64,000 bases of DNA from Nitratiruptor sp. SB155-2 (GTDB lineage: Bacteria > Campylobacterota > Campylobacteria > Campylobacterales > Nitratiruptoraceae): the NCBI RefSeq assembly GCF_000010325.1, contig NC_009662.1, positions 1,322,501-1,386,500 on the forward strand, given 5' to 3'. Positions 44,067 to 53,586 of the stretch are shown piece by piece (position 1 is the stretch's first letter; every line of letters starts with the position of its first letter). Both the position numbers and the translations under genes were made by a program. The notes under the pieces are model-generated. The model had not been told where the DNA came from. It saw only the letters and a list, made by a program, of their open reading frames with translations, and searched no databases.

Positions 44067-46832
44067 ATGAAAAAAGTTATTCTGTTTCTTATGATACTCT
44101 CTTCAATGATTGCTAATGGAAATGTTTTAGAAGACCTATGCTATGAAACACCAAGCTATAATCCAGAACCAGAGGGACTACCACCTATTGCGTTTTGTAC
44201 CAATTTTGGTTTATTTAAAGGGGGAATGAACTGTAAAGAAACTATACCGATCAGTAACCGAGGCTCAGATAAATTAATAGATGTAAAAGTTGTTTTAAGA
44301 ATAAGCGGTTTTAGTGGTTCAGTTTTCAGTGAATGCGGCATTGACGGTCAAGAAGGTAATTGTACTCAAGAAAATTCTTTTGACTTTGGAGAATTAGGAA
44401 TTTTTAATCATGCTATAGTATACAATCCTATGCCAGATTACGATGCCAATGAAACACACACCATTTACTTTAAATCCCTTGTAAACAATGCTATATTTTT
44501 AGGAAATAATCTTTATGGCAGTTTTACAAAAAATAATCAAAACTATTCTGGAAAGATAGAAGCATGTCCTCAAACAACTACTAACTTAGAAACAAATAGG
44601 ACCTCAAATTCCATAGATGTAGTCGATAATTTTATCGAATCTGCTTATGAGCAAGGGAAAGGTCTGAAAACCAAAATAATCAATCAATCAATAACTGTGG
44701 ATGTCATCTACCTTGGAGATGACAACAAGACCCCATCAACTAACGAGGGTGTTGATATTCCTGTTTTACTTTATCTTGTAGACGACAACTGTTCAAATCC
44801 CAAAAAGTTGTATGACGACAACGGCAATCCATTGGTTGCAGTGATTGGACAAGGCAGCAAGTATGGAACGTCAGAAAGTTTTACTATAAAACAAATAGCA
44901 AAAGCAAAACGATTTGGAATGAAATACATTGACTATAACAAACTCTATAAAAAGCATCATTTTGAATGTTTAAAACATAGTTCGACAACTCAAAATGCAG
45001 TGCCTGGTTTACCGGCTTGTTTAGCTTCTGATAATAACTATAAAGCGGCCTTCGGCGAAGAAGCATATCAAAGATGTAATAAGCATTGCAAACCTTGTGA
45101 ATCAAATCACCATGGCGAAAAAGAACATTTCTGTAATCATGAATCTTGTAAATCTAACCATAAAGATAAAGGCGAACATGATTATAATCATAAATATGGT
45201 TGCTACGAATGCACTCTTGAAAACAGCCCTTTAATCTGTTCTACTGATAATTTTGCTATCCGTCCTTATGGATTTAGAGTATTCGGTAAAAACGAATACA
45301 AAAGAGCTGGTGAAGAGTTTAATTTAACTATTAAAACCGTAGACAAAAGTAATTTTACACGAAACAGTGGAACGATAAATACTGTGAAATCAATTGATAA
45401 CTATAATGAATCAATTGGCAATTTGAATATAACGTCATCATTTTTTACTCCTTCATCTGACGAGATAAAACAGATGCAACGTGATACAGGAAAAACAGAT
45501 GTAACTTCTTGTCCCGCTTCCGGCACATTTTCATTAATTCAATCCCCTAGTTTCATGAATGGAGAAGTTAATGCATCATTAAAATTTTCCGAAACCGGTA
45601 TTTTAAAAGTTAATGTTAGTGAAAAACCGGGACACGAGTGGGCTATAGTTGACGCTGATGACACAAACGACACATTACGATTTATCAAACCAGCCACTGA
45701 AATATATGATATTAACGATATTAACAAAACAAACATCTTATTGTTTATCCCATATCAGTTTGATACAAATGCTGAATACAAAACAACAACAAATCAAAAC
45801 TGGGTTTATATGTCCAATCAAGTTAGAAATGCTAACAGTATTTATTCTTCACCAAAAATGGCAGCCTATATCAATTTTAAAATTACAGCCAAAAATAAAG
45901 ATGGAGAGATTACAAAAAATTTTACAAAGACCTGTTTCCCTGATGTAGATGAAGCTAATGCGCCAAGAATCAATGGATTAAAATTAAATAGTACCTTTGA
46001 CCTTTTCTTGGATTTTACACTAAATAGCAATAAAAATGTCCCTTTATCTTTATACACAGAAGATAATGCATCTCATCCGATTTGGACACTAAACAAAACA
46101 TATGATTTGAACAGATCTAAAAACAGTTTGCAAGAGTGGATCAGTCCTTTTCAATTTGAACACGGTATTGGCGAGGCAAAAGTGTATTTTAACCTAGATA
46201 GAAATAAAAACATACCACTTAATCCGGTTATTTTAAAAGTTGTTGATGCCAATACCTCTACATCCTGGATGAACAATCCAGGTGCGACAAAAGTTTTTAA
46301 CGGTACATATATAAATAAAAGTATATACTTTTATTATGGTCGAGTTATTTCTCCAGATAAAACAGTAAAAGGAAATACTGCATCAACTCAAATCTATTTT
46401 GAAGTCTATGACTCCAATGCAAGCGATCCTGGAAATATTGAAGGCAGTGAAAGTCTCCTTACGCCGCACTGGTTTGTCAATACGAAGCACAATAGTACAG
46501 CATTGGGGCAAATATTCAACTTGTCTTTAAAATCACCGGTCAATTCATCATTCGTCAATTTGCCACCATCTTCTGCTCTTTCTACCATTACAGCAGGAAC
46601 GATTCCTATACAAATAAGTTATAGTGGAACCATCTATCCATACCACGCTCTCATCGAAATCAATGCCTCATCGTGGCTTATCTATAACAAATTTGATCAA
46701 AATGCAACAACCGTACCATTTGAGATTACGTTTATGAGCGGTACAAAGTGGAAAGGATTTGGTGGCAGTTTCGAAAACAATACTTCCGAAAACAGACTAA
46801 ATCAAAAACCTCTTCAAAGGATCGAGTGGTGA
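44067..46832 (+). CDS. Large secreted MshQ-like (DUF6701-type) protein with a Cys/His-rich insert
   Basis: A 921-residue protein with signal peptide MKKVILFLMILSSMIANG. Residues 30-180 look like a beta-rich adhesin-type domain. Residues 336-382 hold seven Cys and eight His (CNKHCKPC, HFCNHESC, GCYEC), a likely metal- or redox-active insert. The segment FAIRPYGFRVFGKNEYKRAG then begins a long beta-rich part like the DUF6701 domain of MshQ. Three pilin-like genes follow with overlaps, so it may be a tip or surface partner of an MSHA-like pilus. Asn is very frequent, unlike the neighbours. Confidence 0.65.
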   Translation: MKKVILFLMILSSMIANGNVLEDLCYETPSYNPEPEGLPPIAFCTNFGLFKGGMNCKETIPISNRGSDKLIDVKVVLRISGFSGSVFSECGIDGQEGNCTQENSFDFGELGIFNHAIVYNPMPDYDANETHTIYFKSLVNNAIFLGNNLYGSFTKNNQNYSGKIEACPQTTTNLETNRTSNSIDVVDNFIESAYEQGKGLKTKIINQSITVDVIYLGDDNKTPSTNEGVDIPVLLYLVDDNCSNPKKLYDDNGNPLVAVIGQGSKYGTSESFTIKQIAKAKRFGMKYIDYNKLYKKHHFECLKHSSTTQNAVPGLPACLASDNNYKAAFGEEAYQRCNKHCKPCESNHHGEKEHFCNHESCKSNHKDKGEHDYNHKYGCYECTLENSPLICSTDNFAIRPYGFRVFGKNEYKRAGEEFNLTIKTVDKSNFTRNSGTINTVKSIDNYNESIGNLNITSSFFTPSSDEIKQMQRDTGKTDVTSCPASGTFSLIQSPSFMNGEVNASLKFSETGILKVNVSEKPGHEWAIVDADDTNDTLRFIKPATEIYDINDINKTNILLFIPYQFDTNAEYKTTTNQNWVYMSNQVRNANSIYSSPKMAAYINFKITAKNKDGEITKNFTKTCFPDVDEANAPRINGLKLNSTFDLFLDFTLNSNKNVPLSLYTEDNASHPIWTLNKTYDLNRSKNSLQEWISPFQFEHGIGEAKVYFNLDRNKNIPLNPVILKVVDANTSTSWMNNPGATKVFNGTYINKSIYFYYGRVISPDKTVKGNTASTQIYFEVYDSNASDPGNIEGSESLLTPHWFVNTKHNSTALGQIFNLSLKSPVNSSFVNLPPSSALSTITAGTIPIQISYSGTIYPYHALIEINASSWLIYNKFDQNATTVPFEITFMSGTKWKGFGGSFENNTSENRLNQKPLQRIEW

Positions 46833-47536
46833 GACAAGGGTTCTCTCTTTTAGAACTCATCTTTGCCCTTGTCGTCATTTCCATCGTGTTGCTCGGTATT
46901 CCTGGCCTATTCCAACAAACGGCAAATCAGGCACAAGAGGCATTGAAACTCGAAGCCGTAACGCAAGCCTATCGAAGTATCGGAACGGCTCTGAGTTATC
47001 CATGGGACGAACACAGCCGAGATGAAAATCTCTCTCGGTCACTCATTTTGGATGTGAGCAATTTGGCAGATCCGGAACTCGCAAGAGAGACCAACACCTC
47101 TCGTTATAGAAGAGGGAACTTCAATGAAAAAGTCACGAGAATTTTTTATCCGATAACAACTGTCCAAGAGCAAAGGAGTGCTAGTTCTACACTTGGTAAA
47201 GAAGGCAACGAAATAAACGATCTGGATGATTTTAACAATGCAACCGAACAGATTACAAAAGTTTCCAATGCCATGGGTTCAGTCTTGACAATGAAAATTC
47301 ACTACAAGGTTTTTTATATCAATGATCACACAGATTATTTTTCAAACACAGTTTCATGGAAAATTTTTGATGATTCCAATACCCCATTCTCTGATACATC
47401 CAATCTAAAATTGATAGAAATCAACGTTTCCCTACCCGAAGTCACTGACGAAAACGGCAATTCTGAATATGTAATTCTTCGTGCCATAAGTCCAAACATA
47501 GGTGAACCGAAGTTGGCTTACAAGGACCTGCCTTGA
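46829..47536 (+). CDS. Prepilin-like protein of an MSHA-type cluster
   Basis: A protein of 235 residues from GTG 46829, whose codon overlaps the stop of the MshQ-like gene (GTGA) with AAAGGA upstream. It begins MRQG then FSLLELIFALVVISIVLLGI, a canonical class III prepilin signal with cleavage after Gly4 and Glu at +5. The rest is a beta-rich pseudopilin-type domain without a recognised family; MshD-like by position. The open frame upstream of this start lies inside the MshQ-like gene and is not used. Confidence 0.8.
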   Translation: MRQGFSLLELIFALVVISIVLLGIPGLFQQTANQAQEALKLEAVTQAYRSIGTALSYPWDEHSRDENLSRSLILDVSNLADPELARETNTSRYRRGNFNEKVTRIFYPITTVQEQRSASSTLGKEGNEINDLDDFNNATEQITKVSNAMGSVLTMKIHYKVFYINDHTDYFSNTVSWKIFDDSNTPFSDTSNLKLIEINVSLPEVTDENGNSEYVILRAISPNIGEPKLAYKDLP

Positions 47537-48444
47537 GAAGAGCTTTCACTCTTGTTGAACTCATACTCGTACTTGTAATCGTTGGTATCGTCGCTTCGAT
47601 AGGCTCGGACATCGTTTTCAAAGCGTATGAAAACTATATTCTTTCAAAAGAGATTTCAGTGGCAACCTATAAAACGGATGTAGCATTGGAACAGATAGCC
47701 AAAAGGCTTGAATATCGCATTCCATTTAGTGGAGTTGCCATAAAAGATCCCAACCACATTAACATCATAACTTCTCTATCTGGAAATGAAGAAGGATATA
47801 AAATCCTTGCCTGGATAGGAAAAGCGTATGAAGCAAGACGTGGGTCATGGAATGGATCTATGAACAAGCCTGGATGGAGCGGCTTTATCGACTTGCAAGA
47901 CAGTGATGCAAATACGCTTTATACAAAAGGTGACGATCTAACACTAGCTGCCAGTATCATCGGATCGCTCTCTAACGGTGATGTCAATCTTACAAATGAT
48001 TCCAAATCTGCTATCGTCTTTGCTGCACTACCATTCAATGTAGATATCGTTCAAGCATATGGCTGGAAAGTTCCACAAGGACAAGCAGCTACACACATAT
48101 TTTCTGTTCGAGCGACAGGATCCAACATCTTTTCTATCGATTCTTCCAACAATCAACCAAAACCCAATAGACTGTATGAACACTACTATCTTGCATGGAG
48201 CGCTTATGCAGTAGTTCCTGAAGCCAATGGCAATGGCACTTATACAGTAAAACTTTACTACAATTTCCGTCCTTGGAAAGGAGAAACCTATAAAAATGGA
48301 GAGAGTTCAGTTTTGATAGACAAAGCGACCATCTTTAATTTTCGGCGAGACGGACAAGCGATAGAGCTTCGTCTGTGCGCACATTCAGATCTCAACACTT
48401 CTGAAATCGAAGCAAATATCTGTGGGAAAAAGGTTGTCTTTTGA
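47533..48444 (+). CDS. Prepilin-like protein, MshO/PulJ-like
   Basis: A 303-residue protein with TTG start overlapping the upstream stop (TTGA). It begins MRRA then FTLVELILVLVIVGIVASIG, a prepilin signal with Ala before the cleavage point. The body includes YNFRPWKGETYKNGESSVLI and RRDGQAIELRLCAHSDLN; the latter resembles the C-terminal end of MshO/PilW-type minor pilins. It is probably a minor pilin that primes assembly or carries the MshQ-like protein. Confidence 0.75.
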   Translation: MRRAFTLVELILVLVIVGIVASIGSDIVFKAYENYILSKEISVATYKTDVALEQIAKRLEYRIPFSGVAIKDPNHINIITSLSGNEEGYKILAWIGKAYEARRGSWNGSMNKPGWSGFIDLQDSDANTLYTKGDDLTLAASIIGSLSNGDVNLTNDSKSAIVFAALPFNVDIVQAYGWKVPQGQAATHIFSVRATGSNIFSIDSSNNQPKPNRLYEHYYLAWSAYAVVPEANGNGTYTVKLYYNFRPWKGETYKNGESSVLIDKATIFNFRRDGQAIELRLCAHSDLNTSEIEANICGKKVVF

Positions 48445-48878
48445 GAAAAGCCATATCTTTGTTGACTGCTATTATATTTATGCTCCTTATCGCTGTACTG
48501 ATGGGTTTGGCCATCTCTTTACTTGGAACGACAACAGCAAAAGTTGCTAATCGATATCTGTATGAACAGGCCCAACTACTGGCAAGAAGCGGCACAGAAT
48601 ACGCGATTTTGGCTATTCAAGGACATGAAATCAACTCATCAACTGGATGTTTGAATCAGATCAATCTCAATTACAACGATACATTCGATATCAATATTAC
48701 ACTCCACTATATAGGCAAAGGATTACCCACTGCCAACTGTAACATCCTTGACAATAGTGTGGCGTTTGATGAAAGCAATGCTTCCGTCCTCGTTGACACC
48801 ATTGTACAATTAAAAGATCCCAAGCTCAACAATGGAGTACCTATTCGATATGTCAAACGGACGTTGCAAAAGCTCTAA
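48441..48878 (+). CDS. PilX/MshP-like minor pilin protein
   Basis: A 145-residue protein with TTG start overlapping the upstream stop (TTGA). It begins MRKAISLLTAIIFMLLIAVL, a hydrophobic N-terminal helix without the Glu at +5, as in PilX/MshP-type proteins. Then comes YLYEQAQLLARSGTEYAILA, the A-x-S-G-x-E pattern of that group. It completes the MshQ-like, prepilin, MshO-like, MshP-like gene row. Confidence 0.7.
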   Translation: MRKAISLLTAIIFMLLIAVLMGLAISLLGTTTAKVANRYLYEQAQLLARSGTEYAILAIQGHEINSSTGCLNQINLNYNDTFDINITLHYIGKGLPTANCNILDNSVAFDESNASVLVDTIVQLKDPKLNNGVPIRYVKRTLQKL

Positions 48879-48894
48879 TTTAAGTTAACTATTA

Positions 48895-48900
48895 TATAAT
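48895..48900 (+). promoter_or_regulatory. -10 box of hpf
   Basis: TATAAT 28 bases before the hpf ATG, with AAAAGGAAGT as ribosome binding site. No standard -35 is visible. Confidence 0.5.
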
Positions 48901-48927
48901 TTCGAAAAATTCCAAAAGGAAGTAACA

Positions 48928-49470
48928 ATGGACTATTTGCACATCTATGGCAAAAATTTTGATCTCACCGATCCTATCAAAACATACATTCAAGACGCAG
49001 CAGATTCATTGATGAAGCTCAATCTCGATATTACAGGCATCAATGCAACCGTTTCGGCTGATGAGCGAAACGGGAAAAAAGGCTTTACCTTTGAATTTGA
49101 CATTCATGTGGCAAAAAAAGGGAATGTAGTCATCACGCAAAAAGACAAAGATGTCTACGCTGCTATCGATCTTGCTCTTGCGCGTGCAAAAAAGGTACTT
49201 CGACGATATGCAGACAAAATCAAAAACCACAAAAATATCTCCTTGGAAGAGATCATGGCAGCGCCTATGATTGAAGAAGAGATTCAAGAAGCGCTCAACT
49301 ACACTGATGAAATCGTTCCGACTCCGTTTGATATCGATAAACCTGTTACCATCGAAGAAGCAGCTGAGATTTTGAAAAACTCCAACAAACATTTCATCGT
49401 TTTTGAGGACAAATCCGGAAAGACAAGAGTCCTTTATAAACGAACAGACGGAAAACTAGGTCTATACTAA
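48928..49470 (+). CDS. hpf: Ribosome hibernation promoting factor, long form
   Basis: HPF binds the 30S subunit and inactivates ribosomes in stationary phase. The 180-residue protein has the N-terminal S30AE/YfiA domain (LHIYGKNFDLTDPIKTYIQD; KDVYAAIDLALARAKKVLRR) and, after a linker, the C-terminal domain (KPVTIEEAAEILKNSNKHFI; VFEDKSGKTRVLYKRTDGKL) that dimerises long HPF and forms 100S ribosomes alone. A hairpin terminator lies at its end, shared with recG. Confidence 0.93.
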   Translation: MDYLHIYGKNFDLTDPIKTYIQDAADSLMKLNLDITGINATVSADERNGKKGFTFEFDIHVAKKGNVVITQKDKDVYAAIDLALARAKKVLRRYADKIKNHKNISLEEIMAAPMIEEEIQEALNYTDEIVPTPFDIDKPVTIEEAAEILKNSNKHFIVFEDKSGKTRVLYKRTDGKLGLY

Positions 49471-51260
49471 GAGGTGGAGGATAACTCCTCCAGCCTCTTT
49501 TTCGCCTCTTCTACTATCGCTTTATCCAAAGCCATATGGAGCCATTTGAAGGTTTTTCCACTCTGCTCGCGTCCATGAATGATATCTCCGCTTTTTCGAT
49601 ACATCAGATCAAGTTCTGCAATCTCAAAACCATTCGTGATCGAAGCAAATTTTTGAAGCCTCTCATTCTTAGCATCGTTTGTGTATAAAAAGCAGTAGCC
49701 TTTGAGTCCAGTTCGTGATACACGGCCACGAAGCTGATGAAGCGTCGCAAGTCCAAGATTTTCAGCTCCAACGATCACTATGGTACTCAGTCTTGGCAGG
49801 GATATCCCCACCTCTATCACTGTTGTCGCTAAAAGAATGTTCCCGTTTTCTCTAAATTCTTTCAGCACCTCCTCTTTCTCTTTATCTTTTCCATGGGTTA
49901 CATAAACTCCATCGAAATAGCGCATCCAAAAATCTTTTGCCTCTTGTAATGATTTATACCCATACTTTTCACTCTCTTCCACCAGTGGATAGACAACAAG
50001 TACTTGATGCCTTTTTTCCACTTCAGATTTTATATGTTTCAAAAGCTCTTTAAAAGAGTCTCTGGAAATCACTTTTGTTATGATTTTCTTTTGAAAAGGC
50101 ATCTCTTTGATCAAAGAATAATCCACCAAAGCACTTTGCATCATCGCTTTTGTTCGAGGAATAGGCGTGGCAGAAAACTGGAAAAAGTGTGGTGATCCCT
50201 TATTGCATTCCACCATCTTTTTTAAAAGATTTCTCTGATTTGTGCCAAATCGATGCTGTTCATCCACCATGACGACACTCGCTTTTGGCAAATCGGTATA
50301 GAGAAGAGCGTGAGTGCCGATGAAAAAATGGGCATTGTGATCAAAATCTTTATTCGTTGAAGTGACTAATGCTATGTTCATCTCGTTTGGTAAAAACTTT
50401 TTGGCTTCATGGTAGAGCTGATCGGCCAAAATGGTTGTAGGGGCCATAAGAATGGTTTTGTTTGGATAGTTCATAAAAGCCGTTGCAAACATTACAAGAC
50501 TCTTTCCACTACCTACATCGCCCACTATGACTCTTCGAGCGGCCACCCCTTTTTTCAAATCTTCATAGATATCATAAATGGCTCTTTTTTGATCACTTGT
50601 AGGATCAAATGGCAAAGTAGATAAAAAAGGTTCAGGATCTTGGGCATATTGCGCTATGCTTTTTTGATAAACCCGTTTTTGCCTGAGATTCTTCATATAC
50701 GAAAAACTTTCGGCATATTTCAAAGCATCGAGATATTTTCCAGTAATCGCCCCTTCTTGCTTCCATGCTTCATAAAATAGAGGGTCTGGATAATGAATCT
50801 TTAAAAGATGTTTCACGATCTCTTCAGGAAGTCCTTCAGCCAAAAGATTTTCTTTCGTAAGATACTTCTCTTTCAGTTTTTCAAAGATATCACCACGTAT
50901 TGCAATCCGATACTGAGGAAAAATCCTGCCTATTTTGTAATTTGCCACTTTTTTGGGTTGGATGATTTGAAGTTTTCCGTAATTCTTTTGCGCTTTACCT
51001 TCGATATAGAGTCTGTTTCCACTCTGAAACATCTGCTTATGATAGGAAGTTGTGTGAAAAAAGATGAGTTCAATGTCTTGATTACGATTATGTGCATACG
51101 CTATCATTTTTACAAACTTTGGATGTTTATGCCAAGAGTGTATCGTCACATCAAAAAGATTTTCTAATCTATAGTCACGATAGGAAAAAGGGGCATACAA
51201 AGCGAAAGAGATGGCATCATAGATGCCAACTTTACGGAGTCGCTCTTCATGTATGGTCAT
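49467..51260 (-). CDS. recG: ATP-dependent DNA helicase RecG
   Basis: RecG remodels stalled forks and Holliday junctions. The 597-residue protein is shorter than the E. coli enzyme, as in Campylobacter, with a compact wedge domain. It has Walker A GDVGSGKSLVMFATAF, ILMAPTTILADQLYHEA, the DEQH-type box VVMVDEQHRFG, FSATPIPRTKAM, and ATTVIEVGISLPRLSTIVIV with HQLRGRVSRTG. It is last in the 12-gene minus-strand operon and overlaps the M16 gene by 4 bp. Confidence 0.95.
   Translation of the reverse strand: MTIHEERLRKVGIYDAISFALYAPFSYRDYRLENLFDVTIHSWHKHPKFVKMIAYAHNRNQDIELIFFHTTSYHKQMFQSGNRLYIEGKAQKNYGKLQIIQPKKVANYKIGRIFPQYRIAIRGDIFEKLKEKYLTKENLLAEGLPEEIVKHLLKIHYPDPLFYEAWKQEGAITGKYLDALKYAESFSYMKNLRQKRVYQKSIAQYAQDPEPFLSTLPFDPTSDQKRAIYDIYEDLKKGVAARRVIVGDVGSGKSLVMFATAFMNYPNKTILMAPTTILADQLYHEAKKFLPNEMNIALVTSTNKDFDHNAHFFIGTHALLYTDLPKASVVMVDEQHRFGTNQRNLLKKMVECNKGSPHFFQFSATPIPRTKAMMQSALVDYSLIKEMPFQKKIITKVISRDSFKELLKHIKSEVEKRHQVLVVYPLVEESEKYGYKSLQEAKDFWMRYFDGVYVTHGKDKEKEEVLKEFRENGNILLATTVIEVGISLPRLSTIVIVGAENLGLATLHQLRGRVSRTGLKGYCFLYTNDAKNERLQKFASITNGFEIAELDLMYRKSGDIIHGREQSGKTFKWLHMALDKAIVEEAKKRLEELSSTS
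49469..49502. terminator. Bidirectional terminator between hpf and recG
   Basis: AAGAGG-TGGAGG pairs with CCTCCA-(G)-CCTCTT around ATAACT, a 12-bp stem with one bulged base, followed by T's. It overlaps the two convergent stop codons. Confidence 0.85.
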
Positions 51261-52543
51261 TTGGTTACGATGGAAAAGCTGAGTTTTTCTATCTCTGGAT
51301 GGTTGTGGATAAAGGTATTAAGGGTTTTAAGATCAAGATTTTTGATTTTTTCAAGATCTTCTTGAGAACTTCCAAGAGGTTTACCTGCATAAAATTCGCC
51401 AAAAGCTCTTGAAAGTCTTTGTGAGAGTGTCTCATTGCGCAATGGCTCACTTCCTAATATGAACTTTTTTGCACTCTCGAGCTCTTTTTGGGTCGCACCA
51501 TTTTTGACAAAATTTTTCACAACCTCTTTGACAAGTTCTTTTGCCTCATCGGCACTTTCAAGTTTGGTTTGCAGATATCCTGTAAAGTAGCTGTTGCTTT
51601 TGTTGATCCTGGCCAAAGAGTATGCCGAATATGCAAGACCTCTTTTCACACGGATCTCTTCCATCATACGACTGCCAAATCCGCCGCTTCCCAAAATAAA
51701 CATCGCCACTTTGCTTATGTAGAGATCTTTGCTGTCTATTTTTTCATGATATGGAGCTCCAAAATAGATATATGCTTGTTGGATCTCTTTTTCATGCTGG
51801 ATTTTCTCTTTTTGTCTATCGCTTGCATCATAAAATGGCAAAGGCTCAATATCTCCCGTTGGAAGCACTTTCAAAAGTGGTTGCAGATCTTTTTGCAGTT
51901 TTTCAAACTCGATATCCCCACCGGCAACGATAACCACTCGCTTCAATACAAGATGTTTTTGTATGAATTGCTCAATATCGGCTAATTGTATCTTTTGTAC
52001 ACTCTCTTCGGTACCGTCACTGGGATTTTGCAAAGGGGTGCCCTCAAAAAGAAGTTTTTTGAGATTGACACTGGCAATGTAGTCGTAATCACTCTTTTTT
52101 CGTGCAAGATAGCCAAGTGTATTTGTCTTGACTTTCGCAAGTGTCTCTTCTGTAAGATTTGGCTCACTCAAAAGCTTTTGAACCAAGCTCAAGCCATACC
52201 CCAGCTGCTCTTTGAGGCCACTCAGTTCCATCACAAGCGTTTCTGTGCCGGCATGGACACCAAATCGAAGGGCTCTATTTTCCAACTTTTGTGCGAAGCC
52301 AACATTGCCAAGTGTTTTTGTCCCTTGTGAGAGCATCCTCGCACTCATTTTAGCTAAGCCTGGCAAATCGCCATCTTCGATGCTTCCACTTTTCAAAAAA
52401 ACAATCTGCATCGATGCTATCGGCAGACTTGTATCTTTTTCGAATATCACAGGAAGTTGTACATCATTTACTTCCATATAACGAAGTTCTGCACTCATCA
52501 ATACCCCTTGTAGTAATAAAATCATAAAAAAAACAGCTCTCAT
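51257..52543 (-). CDS. Secreted M16-family peptidase homologue lacking the HxxEH zinc motif
   Basis: A 428-residue protein with signal peptide MRAVFFMILLLQGVLMSA. The M16 fold is clear, but where active members have GLAHxxEHM this one has LPGLAKMSARMLSQGTK, so the zinc ligands are missing. The late R/Y segment GFGSRMMEEIRVKRGLAYSA is kept. In heterodimeric M16B enzymes one subunit has only this R/Y pair, so it may partner a catalytic subunit encoded elsewhere, or act as a non-enzymatic protein. It overlaps both neighbours by 4 bp. Confidence 0.85.
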   Translation of the reverse strand: MRAVFFMILLLQGVLMSAELRYMEVNDVQLPVIFEKDTSLPIASMQIVFLKSGSIEDGDLPGLAKMSARMLSQGTKTLGNVGFAQKLENRALRFGVHAGTETLVMELSGLKEQLGYGLSLVQKLLSEPNLTEETLAKVKTNTLGYLARKKSDYDYIASVNLKKLLFEGTPLQNPSDGTEESVQKIQLADIEQFIQKHLVLKRVVIVAGGDIEFEKLQKDLQPLLKVLPTGDIEPLPFYDASDRQKEKIQHEKEIQQAYIYFGAPYHEKIDSKDLYISKVAMFILGSGGFGSRMMEEIRVKRGLAYSAYSLARINKSNSYFTGYLQTKLESADEAKELVKEVVKNFVKNGATQKELESAKKFILGSEPLRNETLSQRLSRAFGEFYAGKPLGSSQEDLEKIKNLDLKTLNTFIHNHPEIEKLSFSIVTK

Positions 52544-53586
52544 TCATAGACCTCCAAAATCTCGTAGGCCGTATTTCTTTTTGCTGGAATCTCCCCTACA
52601 TCTTTGATTAGCCGTATCATCTCTTCCTGGTTCATCCGATTTTGCGCACCTGCAGCTTTAACCACATTCTCTTCCATCATGGTCGAACCCAGGTCATTGG
52701 CTCCATAGAGCAGTGCCAGCTGACCGATGTAACTTCCTTGCGTTACCCAGGATGATTGAATATTTTTAAAATTATCCAAAAAGAGTCTACTGACTGCCAA
52801 AAGACGAAGATAACGGTTTGAACTTGTTTTATGCGTTACAATGCCATTTTTTTGCAGCGCTGTATTGTATGGCTGGAAACTCCACATGATAAAGGCACGA
52901 AAACCGCCAGTCTCATCTTGTAGGTTTCGAATCTTCTCCCAGTGTTCAACTATCTCTTCATCACTCTCAACTGTTCCATACATCATCGTAGCAGTTGTCT
53001 TCATCCCCACTTCATGAGCCGCTTGGTGGATATCGAGCCACTCTTGGCTGGAGAGTTTTTTGGGACTGATAATCTCTCTGACACGATCGCTCAATATTTC
53101 AGCCCCTGCTCCAGGAATGGAACTGAGTCCCTTTGCCTTGAGACGCTGCAAAACCTCTTTGAAACTGAGCCTGCTTACTTTGGCAATGTAGCTAATCTCC
53201 ACTGCACTAAATCCATGAATGGTAATTTGTGGGTATTTTTTGTGAATATGCTCAACCAGATCTTCATAATAATCGATTTTGAGTTTTGGATGGACGCCTC
53301 CTTGAAAGAGAATCTGCGTTCCGCCAATCTCCAAAAGCTCTTCTATCTTTTGGTCAATCTCATCATAGCTTAAAATATATGCATCCTCATCTTTTGGCTT
53401 TCTGTAAAAGGCGCAAAAATCGCAATCCACCCAACAGATATTGGTATAATTGATATTTCGATCCACGATAAATGTTGTGATTTTTTTTGGATGAAGTTCT
53501 CTCTTTTTGGCCAAAGCCATCTGCCCTAGCTCAATCAAATCAGCATTTTTGATGAGATCCAACGCCTCACGTTTGCCCAGTCTCAT
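52540..53586 (-). CDS. mqnC: Cyclic dehypoxanthinyl futalosine synthase (radical SAM)
   Basis: MqnC cyclises dehypoxanthinyl futalosine in the futalosine route to menaquinone. The 348-residue protein has the iron-sulfur motif NICWVDCDFCAFYR (CxxxCxxC), the SAM-binding QILFQGGVHPKLKIDYYEDL, GFSAVEISYIAKVS, GAGAEILSDRVR and TTATMMYGTVESDEE, as in the MqnC/MqnE family; length and the early IELGQMALAKK favour MqnC. It overlaps the Uma2 gene by 4 bp. Other menaquinone genes are elsewhere. Confidence 0.9.
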   Translation of the reverse strand: MRLGKREALDLIKNADLIELGQMALAKKRELHPKKITTFIVDRNINYTNICWVDCDFCAFYRKPKDEDAYILSYDEIDQKIEELLEIGGTQILFQGGVHPKLKIDYYEDLVEHIHKKYPQITIHGFSAVEISYIAKVSRLSFKEVLQRLKAKGLSSIPGAGAEILSDRVREIISPKKLSSQEWLDIHQAAHEVGMKTTATMMYGTVESDEEIVEHWEKIRNLQDETGGFRAFIMWSFQPYNTALQKNGIVTHKTSSNRYLRLLAVSRLFLDNFKNIQSSWVTQGSYIGQLALLYGANDLGSTMMEENVVKAAGAQNRMNQEEMIRLIKDVGEIPAKRNTAYEILEVYE

